Shown here piece by piece: positions 44,480 to 54,145 of a stretch of DNA of 64,000 nucleotides. Below the pieces are notes generated by a model. It did no database searches. It saw nothing but the letters and a program-made list of their open reading frames with translations, and was not told the origin of the DNA. The translations under genes and the position numbers were made by a program. Position 1 is the stretch's first letter; each line of letters opens with the position of its first letter. This DNA is from Lithobates sylvaticus (Eukaryota > Chordata > Amphibia > Anura > Ranidae). Location of the stretch: NCBI GenBank assembly GCA_028564925.1, contig CM053027.1, forward strand, positions 237,851,713 to 237,915,712, given 5' to 3'.

Positions 44480-46010
44480 GGGAGAGGAATGTGGAGGGTC
44501 TAACGGTGGGCACAATGTACATGAGAGGAGTGTGGAGGATATGACAGTGGGCAGTATGTACATGAGAGGAGTGTGGAGGGTATGACAGAAGGCACTATGT
44601 ACAGCAGAGGAGTGTGAAGGGTATGACGGTGGGCAGTATGCACAGCAGAGGAGTGTGGAGGGTATGCCAGTGGGCAGTATGTACAGGAGAGGAGTGTGGG
44701 GGGTATGACAGAGGGTAGTTTGTACCGGAGAGGAGTTTGGAGGGTATGACAGTGGGCAGTATGTACAGGAGAGGAGTGTAAAGGGTATGACAGTGGGCAG
44801 TATGTACAGGAGAGGAGTGTGGGGGGTATGACAGAGGGTAGTATGTACTGAAGAGGAGTGTGGAGGGTATGACAGTGGGCACTATGTACAGGAGAGGAGT
44901 GCGGAGGGTATGGCAGAAGGCACTATGTACAGGAAAAGAGTGTAAAGGGTATGACAGTGGGCAGTATACACAGCAGAGGAGTGTAGAGGGTATGACAGTG
45001 GGCACTATGTATAAGAGAAGAATGTGGAGGGTATGACAATGAGCAATATATACAGGAGAGAAGTTTGGAGAGTAGGACAGTAAGCAGTAATTACAGGAGA
45101 GGAGTGTGGAGGGAATAACGGTGGGCACTATGTATAGGAGAGGAGTATGGATAGTATGACAGTGAGTAGTATGTACAGGAGAGGAGTGGGGAGGGTATGA
45201 CAGTGGGCACTATGTATAGGAGAGAAGTGTGGAGGGTATAACAGTAGGCACTATGTACAGCAGAGGAGTGTGAAGGGTATGACAGTGGGCAGTGTGTACA
45301 GCAGAGGAGTGTTGAGGGTATGCCAGTGGGCAGTATGTACAGGAGAGGAGTGTGGGGGGGTATGACAGAGGGTAGTTTGTACCGGAGAGGAGTGTGGAGG
45401 GTATGACAGAAGGCACTATGTACAGCAGAGGAGTGTGAAGGGTATGACAGTGGGCAGTATGCACAGCAGAGGAGTGTGGAGGGTATGCCAGTGGGCAGTA
45501 TGTACAGGAGAGGAGTGTGGGGGGTATGACAGAGGGTAGTTTGTACCGGAGAGGAGTTTGGAGGGTATGACAGTGGGCAGTATGTACAGGAGAGGAGTGT
45601 GGGGGGTATGACAGAGGGTAGTATGTACTGAAGAGGAGTGTGGAGGGTATGACAGTGGGCACTATGTACAGGAGAGGAGTGCGGAGGGTATGGCAGAAGG
45701 CACTATGTACAGGAAAAGTGTAAAGGGTATGACAGTGGGCAGTATGCACAGCAGAGGAGTGTAGAGGGTATGACAGTGGGCACTATGTATAAGAGAAGAA
45801 TGTGGAGGGTATGACAATGAGCAATATATACAGGAGAGAAGTTTGGAGAGTAGGACAGTAAGCAGTAATTACAGGAGAGGAGTGTGGAGGGAATAATGGT
45901 GGGCACTATGTATAGGAGAGGAGTATGGATAGTATGACAGTGAGTAGTATGTACAGGAGAGGAGTGTGAAGGGTATGACAGTGGGCACTATGTATAGGAG
46001 AGGAGGATGA
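44480..46010 (+). repeat. 41-bp minisatellite with higher-order structure
   Basis: The unit is built on GTATGACAGTGGGCAGTATG followed by TACAGGAGAGGAGTGTGGAG, in about 37 copies. A block of variants (GTACTGAAG, ACAATGAGCAATATATACAG, AGGACAGTAAGCAGTAATTA) appears in the same order at about 44840-45170 and 45630-45960, so a roughly 790-bp block was itself duplicated. The long minus-strand open frames here are by-products of the repeats. Confidence 0.9.
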
Positions 46011-48144
46011 AGTAATCTGGGAAGGAAAAATGTAAAGGTTTGTGGAAGGATGTTTAGGGACTGCATAGTGGTTAAGAGGGCCATACATGGATTGAAATTA
46101 CACCAATTAAGCAGAGACCAGCCATAGTTGATCTATGTATGGGCTACCTGGTTTTACACAAGTCAACCTATTAACCGACTTGAGAACAACCAGCCTGTCA
46201 GGTTTTCTCCAAAACAATCAGTGCTACCAGCTATAGTTAGCAACACTGATCATTGTATTCACTGGCAGAACACAATAACACTGCAGGAGTGATTCCCCCA
46301 TCCACAGGTCAGCAGGTGAGAGGGTGTGTGGGGACAGGCTGGGCAGAGATACTAGTCAGTGGCTGGTGAGGCACTGGTTAGTATCAGAGCCAGATACACA
46401 CAGGCTACATATGCCGCGATCGTTAGAGCGAGAGCAATAATTCTAGCACTAGACCTCCTCTGTAACTCTAAACATGTAACCTGTAAAAAAAAGTAATAAA
46501 GTATCGCTTAGTACACAAAAAAAATCGTGCTAACTTTCGTTTTTTTTTTTATGAATGAAACAGTTTCTTTCCAAAAAAAAAACGTTTGAAAAATTGCTGC
46601 GCAAATATCGTATAACATAAAAAGTTGCAAAGACCACCATTTTATTCCATAGAGTGTCTGCTAAAACAATATATATAATGCTTGAGGGTTCTGAGTAATT
46701 TTCTAGCAAAAAAAATGATGATTTTTACATGTAGGAGAGAAGTGTCAGAATTGGCCTGGGTGGCGAGGGGTTAATTATAAGTAATATACAAATAATTATT
46801 ATAAGCACTGTGATGTCATCCTCTCTCTGTCTGCTGCAGAGTGTTCCAGTTTGTATTTATACCGGCCGCTCTGTATGGAGCTTCTGATCAACTGCGCAAG
46901 CAGCCCCATATCTCCGGAACCATAGATGATAGCAGCCCCATATTTTAACCAGTGCTGGAGTAGGTCTTTAGCTACCTACCCCCCAGCTAGCTACCCTACC
47001 CCGAGCTACAACCCTCGAAGTCGATTTTTTTTTATTTTTTTATTTTTTTTATTTTTTTTGGGCAAATGGGCCTATCTTGAGAAAGGGGCCTGGAGCTGCA
47101 GCTCCAATAGCCCCTATGTTAATCCGGCCCTGCTTCGTCAGTCTCAACAGGGAGGTCCTGCGGGGTAGTAGGGCTTCCTGGAGTCGAATGGGTGCGCTCA
47201 CGAAGTCTGGGCCCGTCAGTATGGCGAGTTAGATTGTTCACGGACGCCGCAGGCTCTACGGGCTATGGGGGCCTTTGTTTAGAAAAAATGGTAGCGCTGC
47301 CTTTCGTCCCCCAGGCCAGTTTCTTGAAGAACTTATTAACATGGAATTGTTGCGGACCATAGTAGTAAAGAATATTTGGAGGGAATCCTTACGGAACTTA
47401 CCGTGCTGCCAGGAAAGTTTAACAGCGGTGGCTTCCATCCAAAAGTTATGCCTCTCATTCTTTCTCAAATGGCGTGGAGGCTTCCAGGGTCGGCCTCAGT
47501 GATGATACAGATAAAAGCATTGGTAGGTGGGACTCTGACATATTGGTTTTTTTATGTTCACCCACATGGGTTGCAGCGTCGGGTCAAAGAGGTTTTGTTG
47601 TTTCAGGTTTTATGTTAGTGTTAATATGGTGGAATTTACGGTTTTGTGCTGTAATTTTTCCTTTTTATAGGTGGATAAGTTGGCCTAGGGTGTATCCCGG
47701 TTTACTCATATGTTTAATGGGGTGGGCCAGAAGAGCTGATGTTCAGACCGACGGCAGGCAGTTGGGCATCCCCTGTCAGGAAGCTCAGCCGGGAGGGTCA
47801 TTGTTTGGTCAGATATGGTGTACGTCTTGGCCAGCACAAAAAAAAAAAAAGGTTGATTGGACCCGTGGGAAAGAAAACTTGGAGGGGAATAAGTGTGTGT
47901 TCAGGAACGGGGGTGTGGTTATAAGTCACAGAGAGCTGGAGATGGATTTAAGGAGGTATCTTGGGAGCGGTGGGGTGCACCTTGAAGAAGTGGGAATCGA
48001 TCTTTGGGCTCGAGGTTGCGGGAATGCATACAGCGAGCAATGAGGATGTGGGGGTGCACGCAAGGGTAAGGTTTTACCCCTTTCGTGCTGTGGCAGTGGT
48101 TGGGTCTTTGGAGGAAGAGAATATGGTAGTTATATGCATATATA

Positions 48145-48380
48145 ACATGGTTGGTACCCATCTGTGGGATGGGGGGTTAACATGGTTGGTACCCATCTGT
48201 GGGATGGGGGTTAACATGGTTGGTACCCATCTGTGCGATGGGGGTTAACATGGTTGGTACCCATCTGTGCGATGGGGGTTAACATGGTTGGTACCCATCT
48301 GTGCGATGGGGTTAACATGGTTGGTACCCATCTGTGGGATGGGGTTAACATGGTTGGTACCCATCTGTGGATGGGGGTTA
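48145..48380 (+). repeat. 34-bp tandem repeat near the right end of the DIRS-like element
   Basis: Seven units of TTAACATGGTTGGTACCCAT plus a GGGATGGGG tail; the last units are slightly shortened. They contain a GGTACC palindrome each. Function is unknown. Confidence 0.9.
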
Positions 48381-49206
48381 TCAGGTACCTTCCAGTTAAC
48401 GAGGGGTTAACCAGGAAGGGGTTAAAGGTAGGTCACTGCGAAAGTTGAGTACTGTCTCCGGGTCTGGGGGCTTGCGACCGGAGGCCTAAAGTTTAAAGAA
48501 GTTTGGCGCAGTGACCAGTGGGGTGGGGTTTCCCGAGAAGACCCCAAAAGTACATAAAGTTGGTTAAGAGTTATTTAAAATGTTTTTTATTTAATTTTAA
48601 GGTAATTGTTAATAAAAGGCCGTCAAGGCCATTTACTCCAAAATCTTGTCATGTCATTTCTGAGGGGATTTGGAGGGGTTAGATATTATGTTTAATGGAT
48701 GGCTTAAGGGACTGTGGGTTAGGTCCTTCACATGTCATGTATTTATTGATGATGTGACTGCTGACAAAAGCAGCAGGATGAATTCTGAAGTGTTTCTGGC
48801 AATATTATCTGCTCATATTCAGCAAAATGCTTCAGAACTCATTGGACGGCACTTCACAGTGCAGATGGACAATGACCCGAAGCATACTGCGAAAGCAATC
48901 AAATCGTTTTTTAAGGGAAAGAAGTGGAATGTTATGCAAAGTCAATCACCTGACCTGAATCTGATTGAGCATGCATTTCACTTGCTGAAGACAAAACTGA
49001 AGGGAAAATGCCCCAAGAACAAGCAGGAACTGAAGACAGTTGCAGTAGAGGCCTGGCAGAGCATCACCAGGGATGAAACCCAGCGTCTGGCGATGTCTAT
49101 GCGGATTTGCAATCAAGTATTAAAAAGTGAAAGTTTGATGGATGATTGTTAATCTATCCCATTACTTTTGGTTCCTTAAAAAGTGGGAGGCACATATACA
49201 AACTGT

Positions 49207-50545
49207 AAAAAGGGGGGAAAACACTGCGCTAAAAGAGGAGTATCACAATGATATAGTGGAAATAAAGCAGCCGACACTCATACAAACAAAGTGAGCAAAA
49301 TGTGACGGAAAAATAGTGTAGCGCTGAATGGTGGAGTATAAGTGTGTGAATACAATTACACATATAAAATAAGTGACAATGCACAATAAATAAATATAAA
49401 ATGAAGTAAAAAATGTGAACTTTAAAGTATAGAGTCCAAGATCAGGCTCAAATAAGATGGATTTTAGTCCAAAATATCTAAAGAAGTCCAAATGGGATGG
49501 TCCGTATAAATATGGGAAATGAGTGGAACACTTTTCTTATGGAGTGGCCCAAGGAATGTGGCTGTGAAGCGGTAGGTATGGTACGAATAAACAGGTGCCT
49601 GTGGGTACATCAACGTTCACTGGTAAAATAGAAGTTGGGTACTCTTACCGGATAGGTTGGACACACATGTCATACGACAGTGGGTCAATAGGGCTTGATA
49701 ACCTGATGAGGCCAGGTCAGGCCTATAGGAGAGTGGTCGGATGGGTCCTGTTCGGTCCTATTCTATCCGACTCCGAATCCCAGGGGGCGAATTCCAAATG
49801 GTGAATCCTGGTGTCACCGCTTGTAAAATTCGAATAGGTGGGTGCTCCGACCCGGGGTGTATCCAAGGAAGCAGCGAAAGTGGGGGGCTCGTGATGTGAG
49901 TATGGAATAAAAAAGAGGCTCCGGATGGTGCAGATCAAAACAAACCAGTTGGTTTATTGGGGTGGTCAGATATAATGATAAATATATGACACAAGAATTA
50001 AAAAAGTGATCACAAAAATAAAATGGATGGTAGTATAAAAGCAATGTGGGGTACAGAGTATGCTGGCCCGACTAGTTTCGACCTCAGGGTCTTCGACAGG
50101 GGCATGACCCTGAGGACTCTCCTATAGGCCTGACCTGGCCTCATCAGGTTATCAAGCCCTATTGACCCACTGTCGTATGACATGTGTGTCCAACCTATCC
50201 GGTAAGAGTACCCAACTTCTATTTTACCAGTGAACAAAGTTTTACCCACAGGCACCTGTTTATTCGTACCATACCTACCGCTTCACAGCCGCATTCCTTG
50301 GGCCACTCCATAAGAAAAGTGTTCCACTCATTTCCCATATTTATACGGACCATCCCATTTGGACTTCTTTAGATATTTTGGACTAAAATCCATCTTATTT
50401 GAGCCTGATCTTGGACTCTATACTTTAAAGTTCACATTTTTTACTTCATTTTATATTTATTTATTGTGCATTGTCACTTATTTTATATGTGTAATTGTAT
50501 TCACACACTTATACTCCACCATTCAGCGCTACACTATTTTTCCGT
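49207..50545. mobile_element. Penelope-like retroposon, inverted-repeat (foldback) copy
   Basis: Inserted in the Tc1 3' flank with a 16-bp target duplication CACATATACAAACTGT (49191-49206 and 50546-50561). Two arms of about 434 bp (49301-49734 and 50116-50548) are reverse complements of each other around a unique centre (49735-50115). The right arm on the minus strand continues into a hammerhead-like motif. Long target duplications, inverted partial copies and hammerhead ribozymes in the terminal repeats are known for Penelope-like elements. No reverse transcriptase is present in this short copy, so the family call is an inference. Confidence 0.5.
50064..50106 (-). ncRNA. Hammerhead-ribozyme-like motif, minimal stem-III type
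   Basis: On the minus strand: GCCC, a CUGNNGA box (complement of 50093-50099), then stem II GACC-CTGA-GGTC, GAAA, a 1-bp stem III with a two-base loop (CUAG), UC as cleavage site, then GGGC closing stem I with GCCC. This is the architecture described for ribozymes of Penelope-like elements. The first core box is not a perfect consensus match, so self-cleavage of this copy is doubtful. Confidence 0.5.
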
Positions 50546-51626
50546 CACATATACAAACTGTTGTAATTCCTACACCGTTCACCTGATTTGGATGTAAATA
50601 CCCTCAAATTAAAGCTGAAAGTCTGCAGTTAAAGCACATCTTGTTCGTTTAATTTCAAATCCATTGTGGTGGTGTATAGAGCCAAAAAGATTAGAATTGT
50701 GTCAATGTCCCAATATTTATGGACCTGACTGTATGTAAAACACACGACGCTGTGCAGCCACGAAAAGATAGACCAGTATGGGAAGGCTGAAGATAGGCTA
50801 CGTGTTATGGAACCAGGTACAATATTTTTCACGGTTTTGAAATCATACTCAATAGTATTCACATTAATATAGCAGGAGGCTATTGTGGCCCAGATTTGCA
50901 ACCAGTCTACTCTATCCCTGGTGCACCGGAGGTCTGTCCCCGCCATGGAAATGTTATCGGCATAGTATTTGGAATTATTCAATTGAGAATATAGATCAGT
51001 TTAGGGGAGAGAGGCATATGGTGGCATACATGTTCAAATAGTGATAGCTGACTCGTAAGGGCTTAATTAGTGAATATGGTGAAGAGCCAATGTTTTATTT
51101 GTAGGAATCAAAATAATTTGAATGGGGCATGGTAATTTTCCCTAATTTCTGCCCAAGTGATAGAGAGACATGATAGGTCATCAGAAAAGTTAGGTCCCAA
51201 ATCAATGCCTCAGATATCAGGGTTAGATTTGATGAGGTATGCCAGTGGCTCTATAGCGAAAATGAACAGGATTGGAGAAAGGATATCCCTGGTAGGTGCC
51301 TCTATGGATCTGGAAAGGTGTAGAGTGGTAGGAAAGATAATGCACTGTAGCCAAAGGGATATGGTATAGCACTTTCAGCCAGGATAAAAAGTGAGTTGGA
51401 AAGCCTCATTTGCTTAAGACGTAATATACTGTAGGTAGTCCCATGCAAGAGAATCAAAGGCCTTATGGATGTCAAAGCTAAGTGCCATGCCAGGGATGTG
51501 TTTTTGGTGTATGAGGTGAATCAGATGGAAGACTTTACAGGTGTTCGCCGATGATTGGCGAAGGGGGATGAAGACCACCTGGTCCTGGTGTGTAAAAATG
51601 TGTTTATTCTGGTTGCCAGGATCATA

Positions 51627-51778
51627 GGCTTGATTCACACCTATGCATTTGTAGTGCTTTTTGCATTTTGCAGATTTGCACTACAGTCCATTTAACATAG
51701 TTTTCAATGGAAAACATTCTGTAGTGCAAATCTGCAAAATGCTAAAAGCACTAAAAATGCATAGGTGTGAATCAAGCC
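51627..51778. mobile_element. 152-bp foldback MITE, probably PIF/Harbinger type
   Basis: The ends GGCTTGATTCACACCTATGC and GCATAGGTGTGAATCAAGCC are perfect complements, with arms continuing to about 60 bp (GTAGTGC, CAAATCTGCAAAATGC). The flanks are ATA and TTA, compatible with the 3-bp TWA target of Harbinger elements. It interrupts the L1 RT region. Confidence 0.7.
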
Positions 51779-52160
51779 TTACACAGTATCTTAATATCCA
51801 CGTGTAATAATGAAATGGGATGGTAGCTGCAGGAACAGAGGGTCTGGAGGAGTAAGTTCCTGCAGCTCCTGGCCAGCACAATGACGGGGAAGACGGTCTC
51901 AGGAGGACTTCATACATTGATGAGCCTGTTTACTCTGTAACCCTGTAAGTGTTTTGTAACCGTTGCCTTTTAATAAAATTGCTAACATACTGCACTCACA
52001 AGCCCCGTTTTCTGCATATCTTTGTCTATCTAAAACCTGCTTCTCTCCTGTAAGTTCTGCTCGAGTGCCTGTCGGCCTTCTATCCTGCTACCTTGGACCC
52101 TGAATGTTTATAGCACCTGGAGGACCCTTCTAGCAGAAGCGCTCCTACTTTCCATTCTCC
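51779..52160. other. Unassigned stretch inside the L1 region
   Basis: No coding frame or inverted repeat was recognised. A CCGTTGCCTTTTAATAAAATTGC word (AATAAA near 51972) suggests the 3' end of another retroelement or an LTR remnant on the plus strand, but this could not be placed in a family. Confidence 0.3.
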
Positions 52161-52455
52161 AGTGTAATATTTTGAAATGGGGTTTCCGCCAGGTCTGTAT
52201 GAAGCAGGCCTAATTGCGTGATTTTACTGCAATTTGCGCCGCGATTTTTGCCGCGATTTCAAGGAATGCCTGTGTAAGTGGCATCAAAATCGGACCAAAG
52301 TAGTACAGGGACTACTTTGAAGTTGGAACGACTTGAAGTCGTACTAATATGAATGGCTGTCATTGGAAATCATGGGGAATGACTTGTCATGCTACTTTGC
52401 AGTCCCAAATCGTGGGACAAGTCGTATAAGTGTGAAAGGGGCCTTAGGGTTTGTA
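52160..52455. mobile_element. MITE fragment with GTGAAAGGGGCCTTA right end
   Basis: The right end AGTGTGAAAGGGGCCTTA matches the terminal sequence of the Harbinger-like MITE at 59391-59833. The interior has GCGATTTTTGCCGCGATTTC and paired GACTTG/CAAGTC words. A matching left end was not found, so it is probably truncated. Confidence 0.45.
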
Positions 52456-52713
52456 AAGTGTAGATAAGGTAGATGTAAATTTGTCCACGATTGTGGAAGG
52501 GTTAGCGGTGATAACATTATTCGGCAGGCGCAATTTAATGGGCGTGGTTTCCCGCACATGAGCATTAAGTAAATTTGCCAAAATTGGCCCTGGTTTATTG
52601 GTGCAAGCATAGAATTTTTCTCCATCCTAATTGTTTTCCGGTCCTATGATTAGGGAGGAGGTTGAGTTTGCGTTGTGTTTATTTGTTTTTGTAATGATGT
52701 GGACTGTGATGTC

Positions 52714-54145
52714 TTAACTACTTCGCCACCACCTGTCCCCAGTGCCACCTGTCCCCAGTGCCATTTGTCCCCAGTGCCACCTGTTCCTAGTGCCATGTAT
52801 AAATGCCATCTGTCATCAGTGCCACATCAGTGCCACGTGTCATCAGTGCCACATAGTGCCATATGTCATCGGTGCCATATCAGTGTCACGTGTCATCAGT
52901 GCCACATATTAGTGCCATCTGTCATCAGTGCCACGTATCAGTGCCATCTGTCATCGGTGCCACCTGTCAGTGTCACGTGCCATCTGTTATCATTGTCACG
53001 TGTCATCAATGCCATGTATCAGTGCCATCTGTCATCAGTGCTACCGTATGTATTAGTGCCATCTGTCATCAGTGCCACGTATTAGTGCCATCTCTCATCA
53101 GTGCCACGTATTAGTGCCACATGATATCAGTGCCACGTATAAGTGCCATCTGTCATCAGTGCCACATATTAGTGCCATCTGTCATCAGTGTCACGTGTCA
53201 TTAGTGCCCCGTATTAGTGGCATCTGTCATCAGTGCCACATCAGTGTAATGTGTCATCAGTGCCATCTGTCATCAGTGCCACGTCAGTGTCACGTGTCAT
53301 TGTCCTGGTGCTCCAGGGCCTTCAAAAGTGTAATAGGTAGTCAACAAGTTAGATGTGTAATTTATGCTCCTAGAACACATGATGGCGCTCCCTGCATGTT
53401 GGGCCTCCCTAAGTGGCCAGGCTGTGAAAAAGTCCCACACATGTGGTATCGTAATACTCAGGAGGAGTAGCAGAATTTATTTTGGGGTGTCATTTGTGGT
53501 ATACACATGCTATGTGAGAGAAATAACCTATTACAATGACAATTTTGTGGGGGAAAAAAATTAATTTTGCAAAGAATTGTGGGAAAAAATGACAACATCA
53601 AAAACCTCACCATGCCTCTTACTAAATACCTTGGAATGTCTACTTTCAAAAAAGGGGTCATTTGGGGGGTATTTGTTCTTTCCTGGCTTGTTCGGGTCAC
53701 AAGAAATGAGATAGATCACCAATACATCAGGTGTGATCAATTTTGTATAATTTGCACCACAGTTTGTAGACTCTCTTACTTTCACAAACAGCACATAATA
53801 TCCACTAATTTGGGTTATTTTTTTACCAAAGATATGTAGCAGTATAAATTGTGGCCAAAATTTTTGAAAAAAAATTAATAATTTGCTAAATTTTATCACA
53901 GAAACAAAGAAAAATTAGTTTTTTAAAAAAAAAATCGGTCTTTTTTCATTTATTTATTCATTTCAAAAAATAAAAAACCCAGAGGTGATCAAATACCACC
54001 AAAAGAAAGCTCTATTTGTGGAAAGAAATAATTTGGGTACAGTGTTGCATGACTGAGTAATTGTCATTCAAAGTGTGAGAGCACCAAATCTGAAAATTGG
54101 TCTGGGCAGGAAGGGGGTTTAAGTGCCCAGTAAGCAAGTGGTTAA
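52714..54145. mobile_element. TTAA-flanked non-autonomous transposon 1
   Basis: Begins TTAACTACTTCGCC (52714) and ends GCAAGTGGTTAA (54145), an imperfect inverted repeat including the TTAA target as in piggyBac or Kolobok elements. The left third is a tandem array (about 52735-53300) of GTGCCATCTGTCATCA-type words. The rest is A/T-rich with no transposase. Confidence 0.7.
52735..53300 (+). repeat. Short-unit tandem array (GTGCCATCTGTCATCA family)
   Basis: About 25-30 units of 16-24 bp alternate GTGCCATCTGTCATCA with GTGCCACGTATTA and GTGTCACGTGTCATCA. Open frames rich in Cys, His and Ser on the plus strand here are by-products of the repeat. Confidence 0.85.

Larger units (their letters stand above)
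43274..47132. mobile_element. 3.9-kb non-autonomous hAT element inserted in the DIRS-like element
   Basis: The ends CAGGGCCAGATTAAG and TTAATCCGGCCCTG form an imperfect terminal inverted repeat. CTTCGTCA at 43266-43273 and 47133-47140 is an exact 8-bp duplication. The interior has no transposase but carries a SINE (43518-43880) and a large 41-bp minisatellite (44480-46010). T-runs near 47030-47060 and an AT-rich stretch at 46490-46780 are otherwise featureless. Confidence 0.9.
40625..48738 (+). mobile_element. DIRS-like (tyrosine-recombinase) retroelement inserted in the Tc1 element
   Basis: Bounded by Tc1 transposase sequence on both sides (GTGSL before 40625, VFIDDVTADKS from 48739). Remnants along it are a Gag-like TFSNWLQAFAILAS segment (about 42005), RT-like debris (about 42650-43060), and an RNase H start (LFTDAAGSTGYGG, about 47236). 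Next comes an IWRESLRNLP segment and an RRADVQTDGRQLGIPC stretch (about 47730), like the end of DIRS RNase H. A recombinase was not recognised. A 34-bp tandem repeat lies near the right end (48145-48380). No target duplication flanks it. It is heavily decayed, and 43274-47132 is a later hAT insertion. Confidence 0.5.
48739..50731 (+). pseudogene. Tc1/mariner transposon, right half with transposase C-terminus
   Basis: The frame resumes with VFIDDVTADKSSRMNSEVF, then the second Asp (VQMDNDPKHTAK, about 48868) and the Glu (SPDLNLIEHAFHLL, about 48965), a DD34E arrangement, ending at 49150-49152. A retroposon (49207-50545) is inserted 55 bp downstream. The right inverted repeat (about 50562-50731) then ends GGACCTGACTG next to a TA. 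Together with 39677-40624 this is one Tc1 insertion in the L1. Confidence 0.9.
50732..52640 (-). mobile_element. L1-type LINE, reverse transcriptase region of ORF2
   Basis: Minus-strand remnants: MLAPINQGQFWQIY-type sequence at 52625-52392; DQVVFIPLRQSSANTCKVFH and GMALSFDIHKAFDSLAWDYL (about 51590-51425), the RT block before the catalytic motif; then SPILFIFAIEPLAYLIKSNP (about 51280-51220). Several stops and frameshifts break it. The LINE continues, after the Tc1 insertion, in the C-terminal piece at 38668-39676. MITEs at 51627-51778 and about 52160-52455 interrupt it. Confidence 0.75.

Noticed and set aside
44595-46088. Minus-strand frames of repeated SCTYCPLSYPPHS-type peptide
   Set aside because: Produced by the 41-bp minisatellite (123 bp is a whole number of codons). 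No start context, promoter or homology.
48145-48380. CRISPR-like array of 34-bp repeats
   Set aside because: Units are directly tandem with no unique spacers, and the context is a vertebrate retroelement.
52675-53470. Cys/His-rich plus-strand frames (SVPHQCHVSSVP) resembling zinc fingers
   Set aside because: The Cys-His spacing comes from the GTGCCATCTGTCATCA repeat, not from a zinc-finger fold.
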